A stretch of 64,000 nucleotides of DNA from NCBI GenBank assembly GCA_037481875.1, contig JBBFKY010000001.1, positions 248,001 to 312,000 on the forward strand. The letters run 5' to 3'. Under the pieces are notes generated by a model. It worked only from the letters and a program-made list of their open reading frames with translations, was not told the DNA's origin and ran no database searches. The stretch is from Desulfosoma sp. (GTDB lineage Bacteria > Desulfobacterota > Syntrophobacteria > Syntrophobacterales > DSM-9756). A program made the translations under genes and the position numbers. Position 1 is the first letter of the stretch; each line of letters opens with the position of its first letter. This document shows positions 54,140 through 63,309 of this stretch, piece after piece.

Positions 54140-55177
54140 CTAGTGTAGTCGGGCTGCCGCTTCTCGAGCCCTCTTTTCCCGAAGCTCTTGAGCTGCTCCT
54201 CTGAACATGATGACACAGATATAAAGCGAAATCACACTGATGGCTCCAAGGACCACCACGGCAGCGGAGTTCGAAAATCCGTACTGCTTCAGAATGATGG
54301 AGACCATGCAGGCCAACACGGCAGCGCCGAAAAGGATGCGAATGCCGTAACCTTTGGCATACTTCGTGGCCACGGTGCCGATTTGAGCACCAATGGCAGC
54401 TCCGGTCAGCATCACAAAGACCGCCACCAATTCGATTCTTCCCTTCAAGCTGTAGGTGAAAGCTCCGTAGAGGCCTGAAATCATAACTTCAAAAAGATCG
54501 GTGCCCACCGCGATATGCGTCGGACAACCGATGAGATACACCAGAGCGGGCATTCTCAACAACCCGCCGCCGATGCCCAGGAAACCGGCCAAGACGCCCG
54601 TGGCGTAGCTCACCATGATGGGAAGCCAAGCGGAACAGGTGAACCCGGCCGTCTTGAAATGGACCATGGGAGGAATACGAATCTTGTGAAGCGTCTTGTA
54701 CCAGGTGATACCTTCCGTGCCTTTTTCGCCATCCACAATGCCGGCTCTTTTCTTCTTTTCCGCTTTATAAAAGTCATAGAACACGAGCCAGGCGATAAGG
54801 GCGAGAAAACCCACGTAAACCCAACGAACCACACCACCAACGACACCTAAACGCTCCAGATACATGATAAGCTGGGCACCGCATTCAATGCCCACCATGG
54901 TCCCTATGATCATGACAATTCCAAGCTTGTAGTCTACGTTGCCGAACTTGGAATGACGCATGGTGGACACCATGGACTTTCCTGCGATATGAGCAATATC
55001 GGTTCCGATGGCAAAGGCCATGGGAAATCCCAAAATGTTTAAACCTGGGGTGACCATCCAGGCGCCGCCCATGCCGAAAAACCCGCCGATGACGCCCACG
55101 GAAAATCCGATAATAACCAGGCCAGGCCACAAAATGTCCATTCCTGCAATGGGCATGTAAAGATACAACCAATCCAT
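54140..55177 (-). CDS. TauE/SafE-family permease
   Basis: A 345-residue membrane protein with about eight helices. GVIGGFFGMGGAWMVTPGLN and VLAGFLGIGGGLLRMPALVY are the duplicated TauE/SafE signature (G-x-GGGxxxxP). Members export sulfite or sulfoacetate, or import small sulfur compounds. GAAAGGAGG precedes the ATG at 55177. It lies downstream of a small secreted protein at 55200 in one operon. In this context an inorganic sulfur anion is a likely substrate. Confidence 0.88.
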   Translation of the reverse strand: MDWLYLYMPIAGMDILWPGLVIIGFSVGVIGGFFGMGGAWMVTPGLNILGFPMAFAIGTDIAHIAGKSMVSTMRHSKFGNVDYKLGIVMIIGTMVGIECGAQLIMYLERLGVVGGVVRWVYVGFLALIAWLVFYDFYKAEKKKRAGIVDGEKGTEGITWYKTLHKIRIPPMVHFKTAGFTCSAWLPIMVSYATGVLAGFLGIGGGLLRMPALVYLIGCPTHIAVGTDLFEVMISGLYGAFTYSLKGRIELVAVFVMLTGAAIGAQIGTVATKYAKGYGIRILFGAAVLACMVSIILKQYGFSNSAAVVVLGAISVISLYICVIMFRGAAQELREKRAREAAARLH

Positions 55178-55199
55178 GGGAATCCTCCTTTCAAGTGGA

Positions 55200-55502
55200 T
55201 TAGTGCTCTACAATTTTGCGGCTCTTAAGATCCAAGCCAGTGCGGGCCATAAGAAAATCCATCAAGAAGCCAAGAAATGTTCCATACAAGGCAGTCAAGA
55301 CCACGGCCCAGACCGCAAAAAGGAGCGTATTGGTGTTGTAAAGGTCGGCGATGTACTTGACGAAAGCGTTGTTAAGCACACGTGTGTCGGCCACCACGAT
55401 GAGCTGGGCGACTTTTTCACCTCCGGCAGCCCATGCCAAGGACGGTACAACACTTAAGAACCCTGCCACCATGACGGCAATTTTCTTTGCAAGCTTTCTC
55501 AT
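55200..55502 (-). CDS. small signal-peptide and membrane protein
   Basis: A 100-residue protein. The first 25 residues are a signal peptide (KIAVMVAGFLSVVPSLAWAA), and a transmembrane helix lies at about residues 58-80 (TNTLLFAVWAVVLTALYGTF). The C-terminus is basic (KSRKIVEH). It starts the minus-strand TauE operon, 22 bases before the TauE gene, and may be an accessory subunit of the permease. Confidence 0.65.
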   Translation of the reverse strand: MRKLAKKIAVMVAGFLSVVPSLAWAAGGEKVAQLIVVADTRVLNNAFVKYIADLYNTNTLLFAVWAVVLTALYGTFLGFLMDFLMARTGLDLKSRKIVEH

Positions 55503-55819
55503 GGTTTGTTCCTCCTGCCTTCTGCCTTTGTCCATTTCTGATTCCATCCCGCTGAAGTCCTGTCTTATGTTTGTCATCGAGTTCCTTTGATCTGCACACC
55601 TCCTTTCCTTTTCCCTGTGCGTCTGCCTCTCTTATTTGGATCGATAATTTTTGTCCTTATGGCTGTCTTGCCAGCCTGAAAAAGGATCAAAAGCCGTGCC
55701 GGTTTCTGGAGCGAGCATTGCGCGATAGCCTATAAAGTTAAGTTTGAAGCCGCTTACATTTTTTCAAGAAAAAAAATCGCGCATTTCGATCAAGGTCAGA
55801 GAAAGTGTCTCGCAATGGT

Positions 55820-55836
55820 TTGCTGACGCTATGCCA
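55820..55836 (-). promoter_or_regulatory. candidate sigma-54 promoter, TauE operon
   Basis: On the minus strand TGGCATAGCGTCAGCAA has GG-N10-GC spacing but a weak -12 element (CAGCA). It is about 320 bases before the first minus-strand gene. Confidence 0.35.
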
Positions 55837-56012
55837 TATTGAACAACTACTTGGAATAACATGGATAAACTGTTAGACACGCAGAACTGACAAAACCCTT
55901 GACAGCAGCATTCAAGCCGATCACGATCAAAAGAAAGCTCGATAGAACTTTTTATTCAATACATACAATGAGATAAGTGGACCAAGAGCCCCGCTCCTTG
56001 AAGGCTTTGTCT

Positions 56013-56028
56013 TGGCACAAAACCTGCC
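56013..56028 (+). promoter_or_regulatory. candidate sigma-54 promoter
   Basis: TGGCACAAAACCTGCC fits TGGCAC-N5-TTGC with one mismatch and has the GG-N10-GC spacing. It faces the AAA+ regulator. The start near 56084 leaves a short leader. Confidence 0.65.
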
Positions 56029-56083
56029 TAGGGGAAAATGCTGAAGGCAGTATCAAGGGATGGACGACGGCAAGGGTGACGAT

Positions 56084-58702
56084 ATGTCCATGAAGCTCAA
56101 ATGGCTCCAGCACGACCTTAACGGTTCTGCAGTAACTGGGTCTTTTCGGTCTTTACGCATTCGCACCAAACTGTGGCTCACGTTGGTGCCTACGGTGGTG
56201 ACGATTCTGGCCGTGACGGGATACGTGACGCACTGGTTTTCGCGTCAATTTCTTCAAGAATCGGTTAGCCGCACGGTGCTTTTACAGACCTTAGCGGTGG
56301 CGCACGAGTACGAAAGCATGATGTCTCGGTGCCGAGAAGATCTTGTGGAGTTGTCCCTCGGACCGGTGACCGAGGAAGGATTGCGAAAAAAATGGGCCCA
56401 TCTCAAGGCCGCGCGAGGGTGGGGTTACGTGGAAATGGGCTTCATGGACAAAAGCGGATCCAAAGCCATGATCTTGGCGGAATCGGAAGAAGGCCTCGAG
56501 CGAGTCTCCTTGGAACCTGGGACTTCCCTGTGGGATGGTGTGGGGATAGCGTCGGCGGAAACCCAAGGCCCTTCGAAAGGCGAAGCTGGACCCTGGGTGA
56601 GTTCGATAGTCCATGTGGGGTATCGATCGAGGGATGGTTCGGTTTTTTATGGAAAGGCCACCCATGTGGTTCGATTCATTAGCCGGAGTGAATCGAGGGA
56701 CGGCCAGGGTGAAGAAGGTTTTTTCTTTCTCTCCATGGACGCCCGGCAGTACAGGGATATTCTTTCGCTTTACAATTCCAGGCGTTCTCCGCTGTTTGGC
56801 TTTGTTCGCAGTCCGGAGTTGCGCTACCTCTATTTCATGGATCCTCAGGGGTGGATCCTTTTTCAATCAGAAGATGAGGTCGATGCAGGCAAAGCCCTCA
56901 ATACCGATACGGCGCGAAGCGGCCTCACAGGAACTTTCGGGCGTCCTGGGCTTCCCTTTGCGTTTCGCCCCAATGTGGACCAGCGGGATTACTGGGAGAT
57001 TGTCGGGAATATTCGCGAAAGGAAGTCCGGCGTTTTGGTGAGACGGATTTCTCCGACTTCGGAAAGCAAAGTGGATCGTGTCTACATCGGATATGCCCCG
57101 ATCTTGTTCTCGCGGGGGCCCGATGGGGCGAGTCTCTACGGCGCCGTCGTTTTTGTGGACCGAAGCCGTCTCATAACCATGGCAGGGTACCGTCAAGTGG
57201 ACGTGATGTTCATCATAAGCCTTTTGAGTTCCTTGCTGGTGGTCCTGCTTTTGTGGGGAATCAGCCGTGTGATCACCCGGCCCTTGTATCAATTGACGGC
57301 CGCGGTCAATGCCTTGCAGGAAAGCGGACACTTGGAAACGATAGAGATTCCGGACAAGGATCTTGAAACGGCCATGCTCAAGGAAGCTGTCAATGGACTG
57401 ATTCAGCGCCTTCAGGAACAAATGGCGGCTTTGGAGATGCAAGACAGGCAGTTGCGGGAAATGATCATGCGGGAGAGGATCTCGTTGGAGGAGGAATGCG
57501 ACGTTCTTCGGGTGGAGCGCGAAAAACTTCCGGAACCCTTGGCCAGGCTTGTGGGCCAATCCAGGGCGATGCAAAGGTTTCGTGAATTCATCATTCGGGC
57601 CGCGGTTGCCGAAGCGGATGTCCTGATCGTCGGAGAAACCGGAACCGGAAAGCAGCTGGCAGCTGAAGCCATTCATGCTCTCAGTCGCCGAGCCTCCCAG
57701 CCTTTTGTGGCCATCAACTGTGGCGCTTTGGATGAAAACCTGCTTCTGGACGCCCTTTTTGGTCATGTGAAAGGGGCCTTTTCCGAAGCCAAGGGCGATC
57801 GAAAAGGAGCCTTTTTGGCCGCCGACGGCGGAACACTTTTCTTAGACGAAATCGGCACGGCTTCGCCCAAAGTGCAGCAGGCTCTCTTGCGGGTTATTGC
57901 CGAGCGTCGAGTGCGCCCTCTTGGGAGCGACAGGGAAGTCCCTGTAGATGTGCGGCTCGTGGCCGCAACCAATGAGGATCTGTTGGATCTCACACGCCGA
58001 GGTCTCTTTCGCGAAGATCTCTATTACAGACTCAATGTGCTCACATTGCACACCCCTCCCCTGAGGGAACGCCGAGAAGACATTCCGCTCTTGGCGGCGC
58101 ATTTTTTGGCAAGAGCCGGGCGTCAGTTCAAACGTCCCAACGTGTCCCTCACCCAAGGAGCCTTGGAAGCACTCATGGCGCATCCCTGGCCTGGCAATGT
58201 GAGGGAGCTGGAAAACCGTCTCACTCGAGCGGTGACCATGGCAGAAGGATCTTTGATTCATGCCTCTGATTTGGAACTGGATCGGGATCCTTTGATGAAC
58301 GGCTCGGACTCTGTGGATACTTTGAAGGGAGTCTTGGAAGCACGTGCAAAGGGCGCCTCGACGGATGTGGGAGAATTGGGCGCGGTCCGTTTCGACGAAG
58401 GACAGAAAGAGGAACCGAAGCCATCGTCCAAGGGTGGACCTTCTTCCACCCTGGTGGAGATCAATGAGCGGCAGAGAAAAGCACTGGAAGCCATTCTTGA
58501 GCGAGGCCATATGACGCGTGCCGAGTACCAGGAGATTGTGGGAGGTGGAATCGCTCCACGGACGGCGCTCAGTGATTTGCAGGACTTGGTTGCCAAAGGG
58601 CTGCTCAAAAAAACAGGTCGAGGCCCGGCAACGCGCTACAGACTTTTGCATCGAGGACGCCTTGTGGCCTCTGGGAACCAAACATTCGGAGGGTCTTCAT
58701 GA
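56084..58702 (+). CDS. membrane-bound AAA+ regulator with altered GAFTGA loop
   Basis: An 872-residue regulator. Transmembrane helices lie at about residues 28-48 and about 372-392, with a roughly 320-residue extracytoplasmic Cache-like sensor between, then a HAMP-like region and coiled coil. The AAA+ domain has Walker A GETGTGKQ and Walker B LFLDEIGT, but the sigma-54 loop reads GAFSEA instead of GAFTGA. The C-terminus is not Fis-type but a winged-helix-like segment (EAILERGHMTRAEYQEIVGG then ALSDLQDLVAKGLL). It may therefore not activate sigma-54 holoenzyme. The ATG at 56084 is chosen because AAGGGTG is well placed; an in-frame ATG at 56060 is possible. It overlaps the next gene by 4 bases. 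Confidence 0.88.
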   Translation: MSMKLKWLQHDLNGSAVTGSFRSLRIRTKLWLTLVPTVVTILAVTGYVTHWFSRQFLQESVSRTVLLQTLAVAHEYESMMSRCREDLVELSLGPVTEEGLRKKWAHLKAARGWGYVEMGFMDKSGSKAMILAESEEGLERVSLEPGTSLWDGVGIASAETQGPSKGEAGPWVSSIVHVGYRSRDGSVFYGKATHVVRFISRSESRDGQGEEGFFFLSMDARQYRDILSLYNSRRSPLFGFVRSPELRYLYFMDPQGWILFQSEDEVDAGKALNTDTARSGLTGTFGRPGLPFAFRPNVDQRDYWEIVGNIRERKSGVLVRRISPTSESKVDRVYIGYAPILFSRGPDGASLYGAVVFVDRSRLITMAGYRQVDVMFIISLLSSLLVVLLLWGISRVITRPLYQLTAAVNALQESGHLETIEIPDKDLETAMLKEAVNGLIQRLQEQMAALEMQDRQLREMIMRERISLEEECDVLRVEREKLPEPLARLVGQSRAMQRFREFIIRAAVAEADVLIVGETGTGKQLAAEAIHALSRRASQPFVAINCGALDENLLLDALFGHVKGAFSEAKGDRKGAFLAADGGTLFLDEIGTASPKVQQALLRVIAERRVRPLGSDREVPVDVRLVAATNEDLLDLTRRGLFREDLYYRLNVLTLHTPPLRERREDIPLLAAHFLARAGRQFKRPNVSLTQGALEALMAHPWPGNVRELENRLTRAVTMAEGSLIHASDLELDRDPLMNGSDSVDTLKGVLEARAKGASTDVGELGAVRFDEGQKEEPKPSSKGGPSSTLVEINERQRKALEAILERGHMTRAEYQEIVGGGIAPRTALSDLQDLVAKGLLKKTGRGPATRYRLLHRGRLVASGNQTFGGSS

Positions 58703-61311
58703 GGAATCTGTGGCAACGGCTCAAGAATCGATTAGGCTTGGAGCGAGAACAAAACCCAGAGCACATTGCCGACATTTTTCGTTTCAAGTACAGCCACTTC
58801 AAAGATCTGCTGCAGTCCAACACGGATCTGGCTCAGATCATTGCAGACATGAGCGAGAAACTACAAGGTTACCACATCTTCGGCATGGGATACGTACGCT
58901 CCAAGGCGAGCCTGGCCATGTCTCAGGCGGTGCGTATGGTGCGCGCTCTCAATGCTCTGTCTTTTCACCGATACGCTGCTTTGGAACAGGCTTTGGAAAA
59001 AATTCGAATGGCTATAGTGAAGGAATTGGAGTCGGAGCTGGAGAAAACCGAAGAGTGTCCTGAACTGGTGATCCCGTTGGAAAAAGTGCACCGGGGCATG
59101 GTGGACTGGGTGGGAGGAAAGAGCGCCAACCTTGGTGAGATCACAGCTCGTGCAGGACTTCGTGTACCGGAAGGTTTCGCCGTCACCACTCGAGCTTTCC
59201 AATTGTTTATGGATCAAGGGGATCTTCGAGATTGGATTCGAAAGTACAAAAACGAAACGGACATGTCCTCGCCGGCTTCTGTGCAGGAACTGAGTGAAAC
59301 CGTGCAGCACCTGATCTTGCGTACCCCTGTGCCTCGAGAACTTCAGGAAGCTCTGCTGTCAGCTTACGATACTCTGGCAACCCACGTGTCTCAAAGGGAT
59401 GAGCTGAAATGGGATGTGCGGGTTGCTATGCGTAGCAGCGCCATCGGGGAAGACAGCGATCTTTCCTTTGCGGGTCAGTATGTAAGCGTTCTCAATGTGG
59501 AGCGTTCGAAGCTGGCGGATACATACCGGATTATCGTGGCCAGCCTTTATACGCCTCGAGCCATTGCCTACCGGTATCAGAAGGGGATTCGAGACGAAGA
59601 CACGGCCATGGGCGTCACGGTGTTGGAAATGGTTGATTCTGTAGCCGCCGGAGTCGCCTATTCCACGAATCCATTGGACCCGAATCCTGAAGAATTGTTG
59701 ATTTCCGGAATTTACGGTTTAGGTCCTTACGTGGTGGAAGGCGTGATGACGCCCGATATGGTGCGGGTGTCCAAGAAACCAGGTTTTCATATTTTAGAAA
59801 AAAAACCGTCCTTCAAGCCGGTGCGCCTGGTCATGAATGAGGAGGGGGGACTGAGGGAGGTTCCTGTGCCAGAGTCGGATAGAGACCGATTGTGTCTTTC
59901 GGATGAGACCATTCAACGGTTGGCCGAGGCTGTCACACGGTTGGAAAAACACTTTGGGGGCCCCCAGGACGTGGAGTGGGCGGTGGACGGGAGGGGAGAG
60001 CTGTTTATTCTTCAGAGCCGTCCATTGCAGATTCTTTGGGAGTCTGTTGAAAGCGCTTCGGCGGAGGGAGAGTCCGGTGAGAATGAGCCTGGAGTGCTTG
60101 CAGCCGGAGGCGCCACGGCCGTGCCGGGGGTCGGGTGCGGAACGGTGTATACGGTTCGAAATGATGAAGACTTGGCTGACTTTCCTCAGAACGGCGTGCT
60201 TGTGGCGGCGCATTCGTCGCCATCCTATGTGGTCGTGATGGCTCGAGCGGCGGCCATTGTCACGGAGGCCGGCAGTATCACGGGGCACATGGCTTCCGTG
60301 GCCAGAGAATTCGGTGTCCCAACACTTCTTGGGGTTCCTGGTCTGATGCGTGTTTTGAAACCAGGCCTTATGGTCACAGTGGATGCCTTGCGACGTCGTA
60401 TCTATGACGGCGTTCGAGAAGATCTGATCCGGGAGTCTCAAGAAAGACGTCCGTTCATGAAAGGAACACCTGTTTATGAAAGCTTGAGCCGAGTCGCCAG
60501 GTGGATTGTCCCTTTGAACCTGGTGGATCCTCGAGATGCCTCTTTTCGGCCGGAAGGATGCCGCACCTTACATGATGTCATGCGCTTTGCCCATGAAATG
60601 TCCTACCAGGAAATGTTTCGGTTAAGCGACAGTTTTGCCGAGGGCGAAGGCCGAGCCGTTAAGGTGGAAGCTCGGTTGCCCATCGATCTTTATGTCATTG
60701 ACCTGGGTGGAGGGTTAGCGCCGGTAGGCGCCCATGGCTCTCGAGTGCACCTGGAACATTTGACATGCGCCCCTTTGCGGGCGCTTCTGGAAGGCATGAC
60801 CCATGAAGCCCTGCAGGAACAAGGGCCGAGGCCGGTGCATCTCAAAGGTTTTTTGTCCGTCATGACCGAGCAGATGCTTTCGCCACCTCGTTTGGGCGCC
60901 GAAAGGTTCGGTGACAAGAGCTATGCCATCATTGCGGACCGATACATGAACTTCAGTTCCCGGGTCGGTTATCACTACAGCATTGTGGACACATACAGCG
61001 GCCAAGATTCCCACAAAAATTACATCACCTTTTCCTTCATGGGAGGTGCGGCCGATGAGGTTCGGCGAAACCGACGTGTGAGAACCATCGGCCGCATTCT
61101 GGAACACATGGATTTTCGCGTCGATGTGGTCGGGGATCGCGTGACGGCTCGTGTCCTAAAGTATCCCCTCGAGAAAATTCTGGAGCGCCTGGAACGACTC
61201 GGTCGCCTGCTTCAGTTCACGAGACAGTTGGATATGTTTATGGAAAGCGAACGTTCCGTGGAGGAATTGGCCCGCCGCTTCCTGGAAGAACAGTATTCTT
61301 TGACCGCCTGA
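58699..61311 (+). CDS. phosphoenolpyruvate-synthase-like protein, atypical C-terminus
   Basis: An 870-residue protein. After about 110 unique residues comes an ATP-grasp PEP/pyruvate-binding domain (VGGKSANLGEITARAGLRVP, AMRSSAIGEDSDLSFAGQYV, closing ILQSRPLQ). Next is the swivelling phosphohistidine domain with the His in EAGSITGHMASVAREFGVP. The last roughly 300 residues are not the PEP-utilising TIM barrel of PpsA; they contain DLGGG and LERLGRLLQFTRQLDM and are unrecognised. It may phosphorylate an unknown acceptor rather than make PEP. ATGA overlap with the regulator upstream implies coupled translation. Confidence 0.8.
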   Translation: MRNLWQRLKNRLGLEREQNPEHIADIFRFKYSHFKDLLQSNTDLAQIIADMSEKLQGYHIFGMGYVRSKASLAMSQAVRMVRALNALSFHRYAALEQALEKIRMAIVKELESELEKTEECPELVIPLEKVHRGMVDWVGGKSANLGEITARAGLRVPEGFAVTTRAFQLFMDQGDLRDWIRKYKNETDMSSPASVQELSETVQHLILRTPVPRELQEALLSAYDTLATHVSQRDELKWDVRVAMRSSAIGEDSDLSFAGQYVSVLNVERSKLADTYRIIVASLYTPRAIAYRYQKGIRDEDTAMGVTVLEMVDSVAAGVAYSTNPLDPNPEELLISGIYGLGPYVVEGVMTPDMVRVSKKPGFHILEKKPSFKPVRLVMNEEGGLREVPVPESDRDRLCLSDETIQRLAEAVTRLEKHFGGPQDVEWAVDGRGELFILQSRPLQILWESVESASAEGESGENEPGVLAAGGATAVPGVGCGTVYTVRNDEDLADFPQNGVLVAAHSSPSYVVVMARAAAIVTEAGSITGHMASVAREFGVPTLLGVPGLMRVLKPGLMVTVDALRRRIYDGVREDLIRESQERRPFMKGTPVYESLSRVARWIVPLNLVDPRDASFRPEGCRTLHDVMRFAHEMSYQEMFRLSDSFAEGEGRAVKVEARLPIDLYVIDLGGGLAPVGAHGSRVHLEHLTCAPLRALLEGMTHEALQEQGPRPVHLKGFLSVMTEQMLSPPRLGAERFGDKSYAIIADRYMNFSSRVGYHYSIVDTYSGQDSHKNYITFSFMGGAADEVRRNRRVRTIGRILEHMDFRVDVVGDRVTARVLKYPLEKILERLERLGRLLQFTRQLDMFMESERSVEELARRFLEEQYSLTA

Positions 61312-61385
61312 AATGACTTGCCGCAATAACGGCTATAGGAAGCCGACAAGAAACAAGGATGACCGCTGATTTGGTTATCATTTGT

Positions 61386-61417
61386 ATGTAGGGGCAAGGC
61401 ACCGCCTCGCCCCTGCA
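61386..61417. repeat. GC-rich palindromic repeat
   Basis: GTAGGGGCAAGGCACCGCCT followed by CGCCCCTGC, a variant flavour of the interspersed family. Confidence 0.7.
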
Positions 61418-61559
61418 ACCCTGAAACTGTGTCTCTTTATGGAAGGGAGCACGGAGTCCCGGCCCGCCTATTCTGCGACCGGCACGCTCGCCTTCCCAGG
61501 GAAAGACTCGTTGTCGGACAAGCTCGATGGGTGCTTTGTGGCCACGTTGCGACGGAAGG

Positions 61560-61961
61560 TCAGGAGCGCTGCACCTTTTCTTTGGCTCTTTTCTTTTCCA
61601 AAGCCCCTTCGATCTTGGCTACCAACTCGTCGATAGGGCACGGTTTGAGAAGATACTCGTATCCGCCAAGGCGCATAATTTCAACGGCGGCATCCACATT
61701 GGCGTGGCCTGTGAGAACAATGACTTCAGGCAAAGGGTCCATGCTTTTTATCTTCGCCAAGGCTTGAATGCCGTCCATGCCGGGCATTTTCACATCCAAG
61801 ACGATCACGTCCACATCTCCTTGCTGAAGACGCACCATAGCCTCGTGGCCGGATCCGGCTTCCTCCACCTCAAAGCCCCTCTTCCTTAGGAGTTTTCCCA
61901 TGGTCGTTCGAAACCGTTCCTCATCGTCCACAAGAAGGACGCGTGCCGTTTGCGATGTCAT
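61560..61961 (-). CDS. single-domain response regulator
   Basis: A 133-residue receiver with VLLVDDEERF, phosphoacceptor Asp in VIVLDVKMPGMDG, VLTGHA and LLKPCP. It follows the kinase gene by 11 bases on the minus strand and is its likely partner. No output domain. Confidence 0.88.
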   Translation of the reverse strand: MTSQTARVLLVDDEERFRTTMGKLLRKRGFEVEEAGSGHEAMVRLQQGDVDVIVLDVKMPGMDGIQALAKIKSMDPLPEVIVLTGHANVDAAVEIMRLGGYEYLLKPCPIDELVAKIEGALEKKRAKEKVQRS

Positions 61962-61972
61962 GCCGGGACCTC

Positions 61973-62902
61973 CTATTCCAGTTTTTTCTGTAATGTGTCA
62001 GGTCGGCGAGGCAGCCTTACGGTGAAACGGCTGCCGCAACCCTTTGAGGATTCCACAAAAATCAAACCACCGAGGGCGGTGACGATCTTTTGGCAAATGG
62101 CCAAGCCCAAACCGGTTCCTCGAGTCGGGTCCTTGGTGCTGAAAAAAGGGTCAAAGAGATGAGGCACATGGGATGGACTGATACCGCAACCCGTGTCGGC
62201 AATGGAGATATCGACCCAACCCTTGGCATCTTCCTGGGTTGTCACGATCACCGTTCCTTGAGACTCAATGGCTTGAACGGCATTGTTCAAGAGGTTCAAG
62301 ACAACCTGACGGAGAAGAGGTGGATCCGTCCATAAGGGGACCATGGAGTCTTGGTAAGATCTTTGAAAGGTGATGTTTTTCTCTTTGGTGATCCGCTCCA
62401 CCAATCGAACCATTTCCTCAATCAATCCGTTGACATCGACCCACTGAAGCACGGGCTGGCTTTTGCGTGCAAAATTGAGCAGCCTGTGAGTGATTTCGGC
62501 GCATCGGGACACCTGTGAGGCGATGACCTGAAGAGAATCTTGGATTTCCTGGGCTGCCTCGGGGTCGGAGGGTGGATGTTCCTTGAGAAGTTCCAGAATC
62601 CATTCCGCTTCTCGGCCGATGACAGCCAGAGGATTGTTCACTTCGTGGGCGATCCCCGAGGCCATTTCACCGATGGTGGCCATTTTTTGCGCCTGCAATA
62701 ATTGGCGTGTGGTGAACTCATCTTTCGCCCGTTCCAGAACGAGCATGCGGACCAGAAGAAAGCTGACCCCCAAGGACAAAACCGCCCATGGAACAAGGAT
62801 GGCCGTTAGGGAACACAGCCCCTGAGCCAATGCATGCCCACCAATGCCCAAAGCCCCCAAAGTTGGAAGATAGGCCCAGAAGAACCGTAGATGCTCTTTC
62901 AT
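61973..62902 (-). CDS. membrane sensor histidine kinase
   Basis: A 309-residue kinase with two short transmembrane helices at the N-terminus and almost no extracytoplasmic loop, so it senses within the membrane or cytoplasm. The H box is ASGIAHEVNNPLAVIGRE, the N box LLNNAVQAIE, G1 ADTGCGI and G2 GTGLGLAICQKI. The ATG at 62902 has a weak ribosome site; in-frame ATG at 62935 is an alternative. It forms a pair with the receiver at 61560. Confidence 0.88.
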   Translation of the reverse strand: MKEHLRFFWAYLPTLGALGIGGHALAQGLCSLTAILVPWAVLSLGVSFLLVRMLVLERAKDEFTTRQLLQAQKMATIGEMASGIAHEVNNPLAVIGREAEWILELLKEHPPSDPEAAQEIQDSLQVIASQVSRCAEITHRLLNFARKSQPVLQWVDVNGLIEEMVRLVERITKEKNITFQRSYQDSMVPLWTDPPLLRQVVLNLLNNAVQAIESQGTVIVTTQEDAKGWVDISIADTGCGISPSHVPHLFDPFFSTKDPTRGTGLGLAICQKIVTALGGLIFVESSKGCGSRFTVRLPRRPDTLQKKLE

Positions 62903-63309
62903 GAAATCATTATCCCTGTCCCTTTGAAGACGCACGCCTCCATTTCATGAAGCAAAACCCGCGCCCACAGGAGGCAAAAAGGGTCGACGGTAACAAGGCC
63001 GCCCATGGCATTCTGGGGCGGACACATCGGTCCGCCTTCACAGGGGCCGGGCAAGGTGCCGGCTGTGTTTGACGAACTGTAAAAGGTTCTGACAGCGAAA
63101 ATTCTGTCCACACCTGGCCGGGGTGCACGGTTTGGCATTCAGAACGGCTGAAGATTAGCCTTTTTCAAAGGGAAGAGGCGACCGGTTATCCTGGCACGTT
63201 CATTGCCCGTCCAGAAAACCGTAAGCCGAGAAACAGGATTTGTTGCGATGGCTGGTGTTCGTCAACCGGTACGAATCGCTCGTTCAAGTGGAAAAGGACC
63301 ACCGCGTTC
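62903..63309. other. intergenic gap with repeat and sigma-54-like promoter
   Basis: About 400 bases between divergent genes, holding a repeat copy (63012-63046) and a strong sigma-54-like site at 63192-63207. No gene. Confidence 0.6.
63192..63207 (+). promoter_or_regulatory. candidate sigma-54 promoter
   Basis: TGGCACGTTCATTGCC matches the sigma-54 consensus TGGCAC-N5-TTGC perfectly, with GG-N10-GC spacing. It faces the receiver and third Cache-kinase gene. Confidence 0.75.

Larger units (their letters stand above)
55503..56083. other. divergent intergenic region with sigma-54-like sites
   Basis: About 580 bases between the TauE operon and the membrane AAA+ regulator. It holds a strong sigma-54-like promoter facing right (56013) and a weaker one facing left (55820-55836). 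The rest has no gene. Confidence 0.6.
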
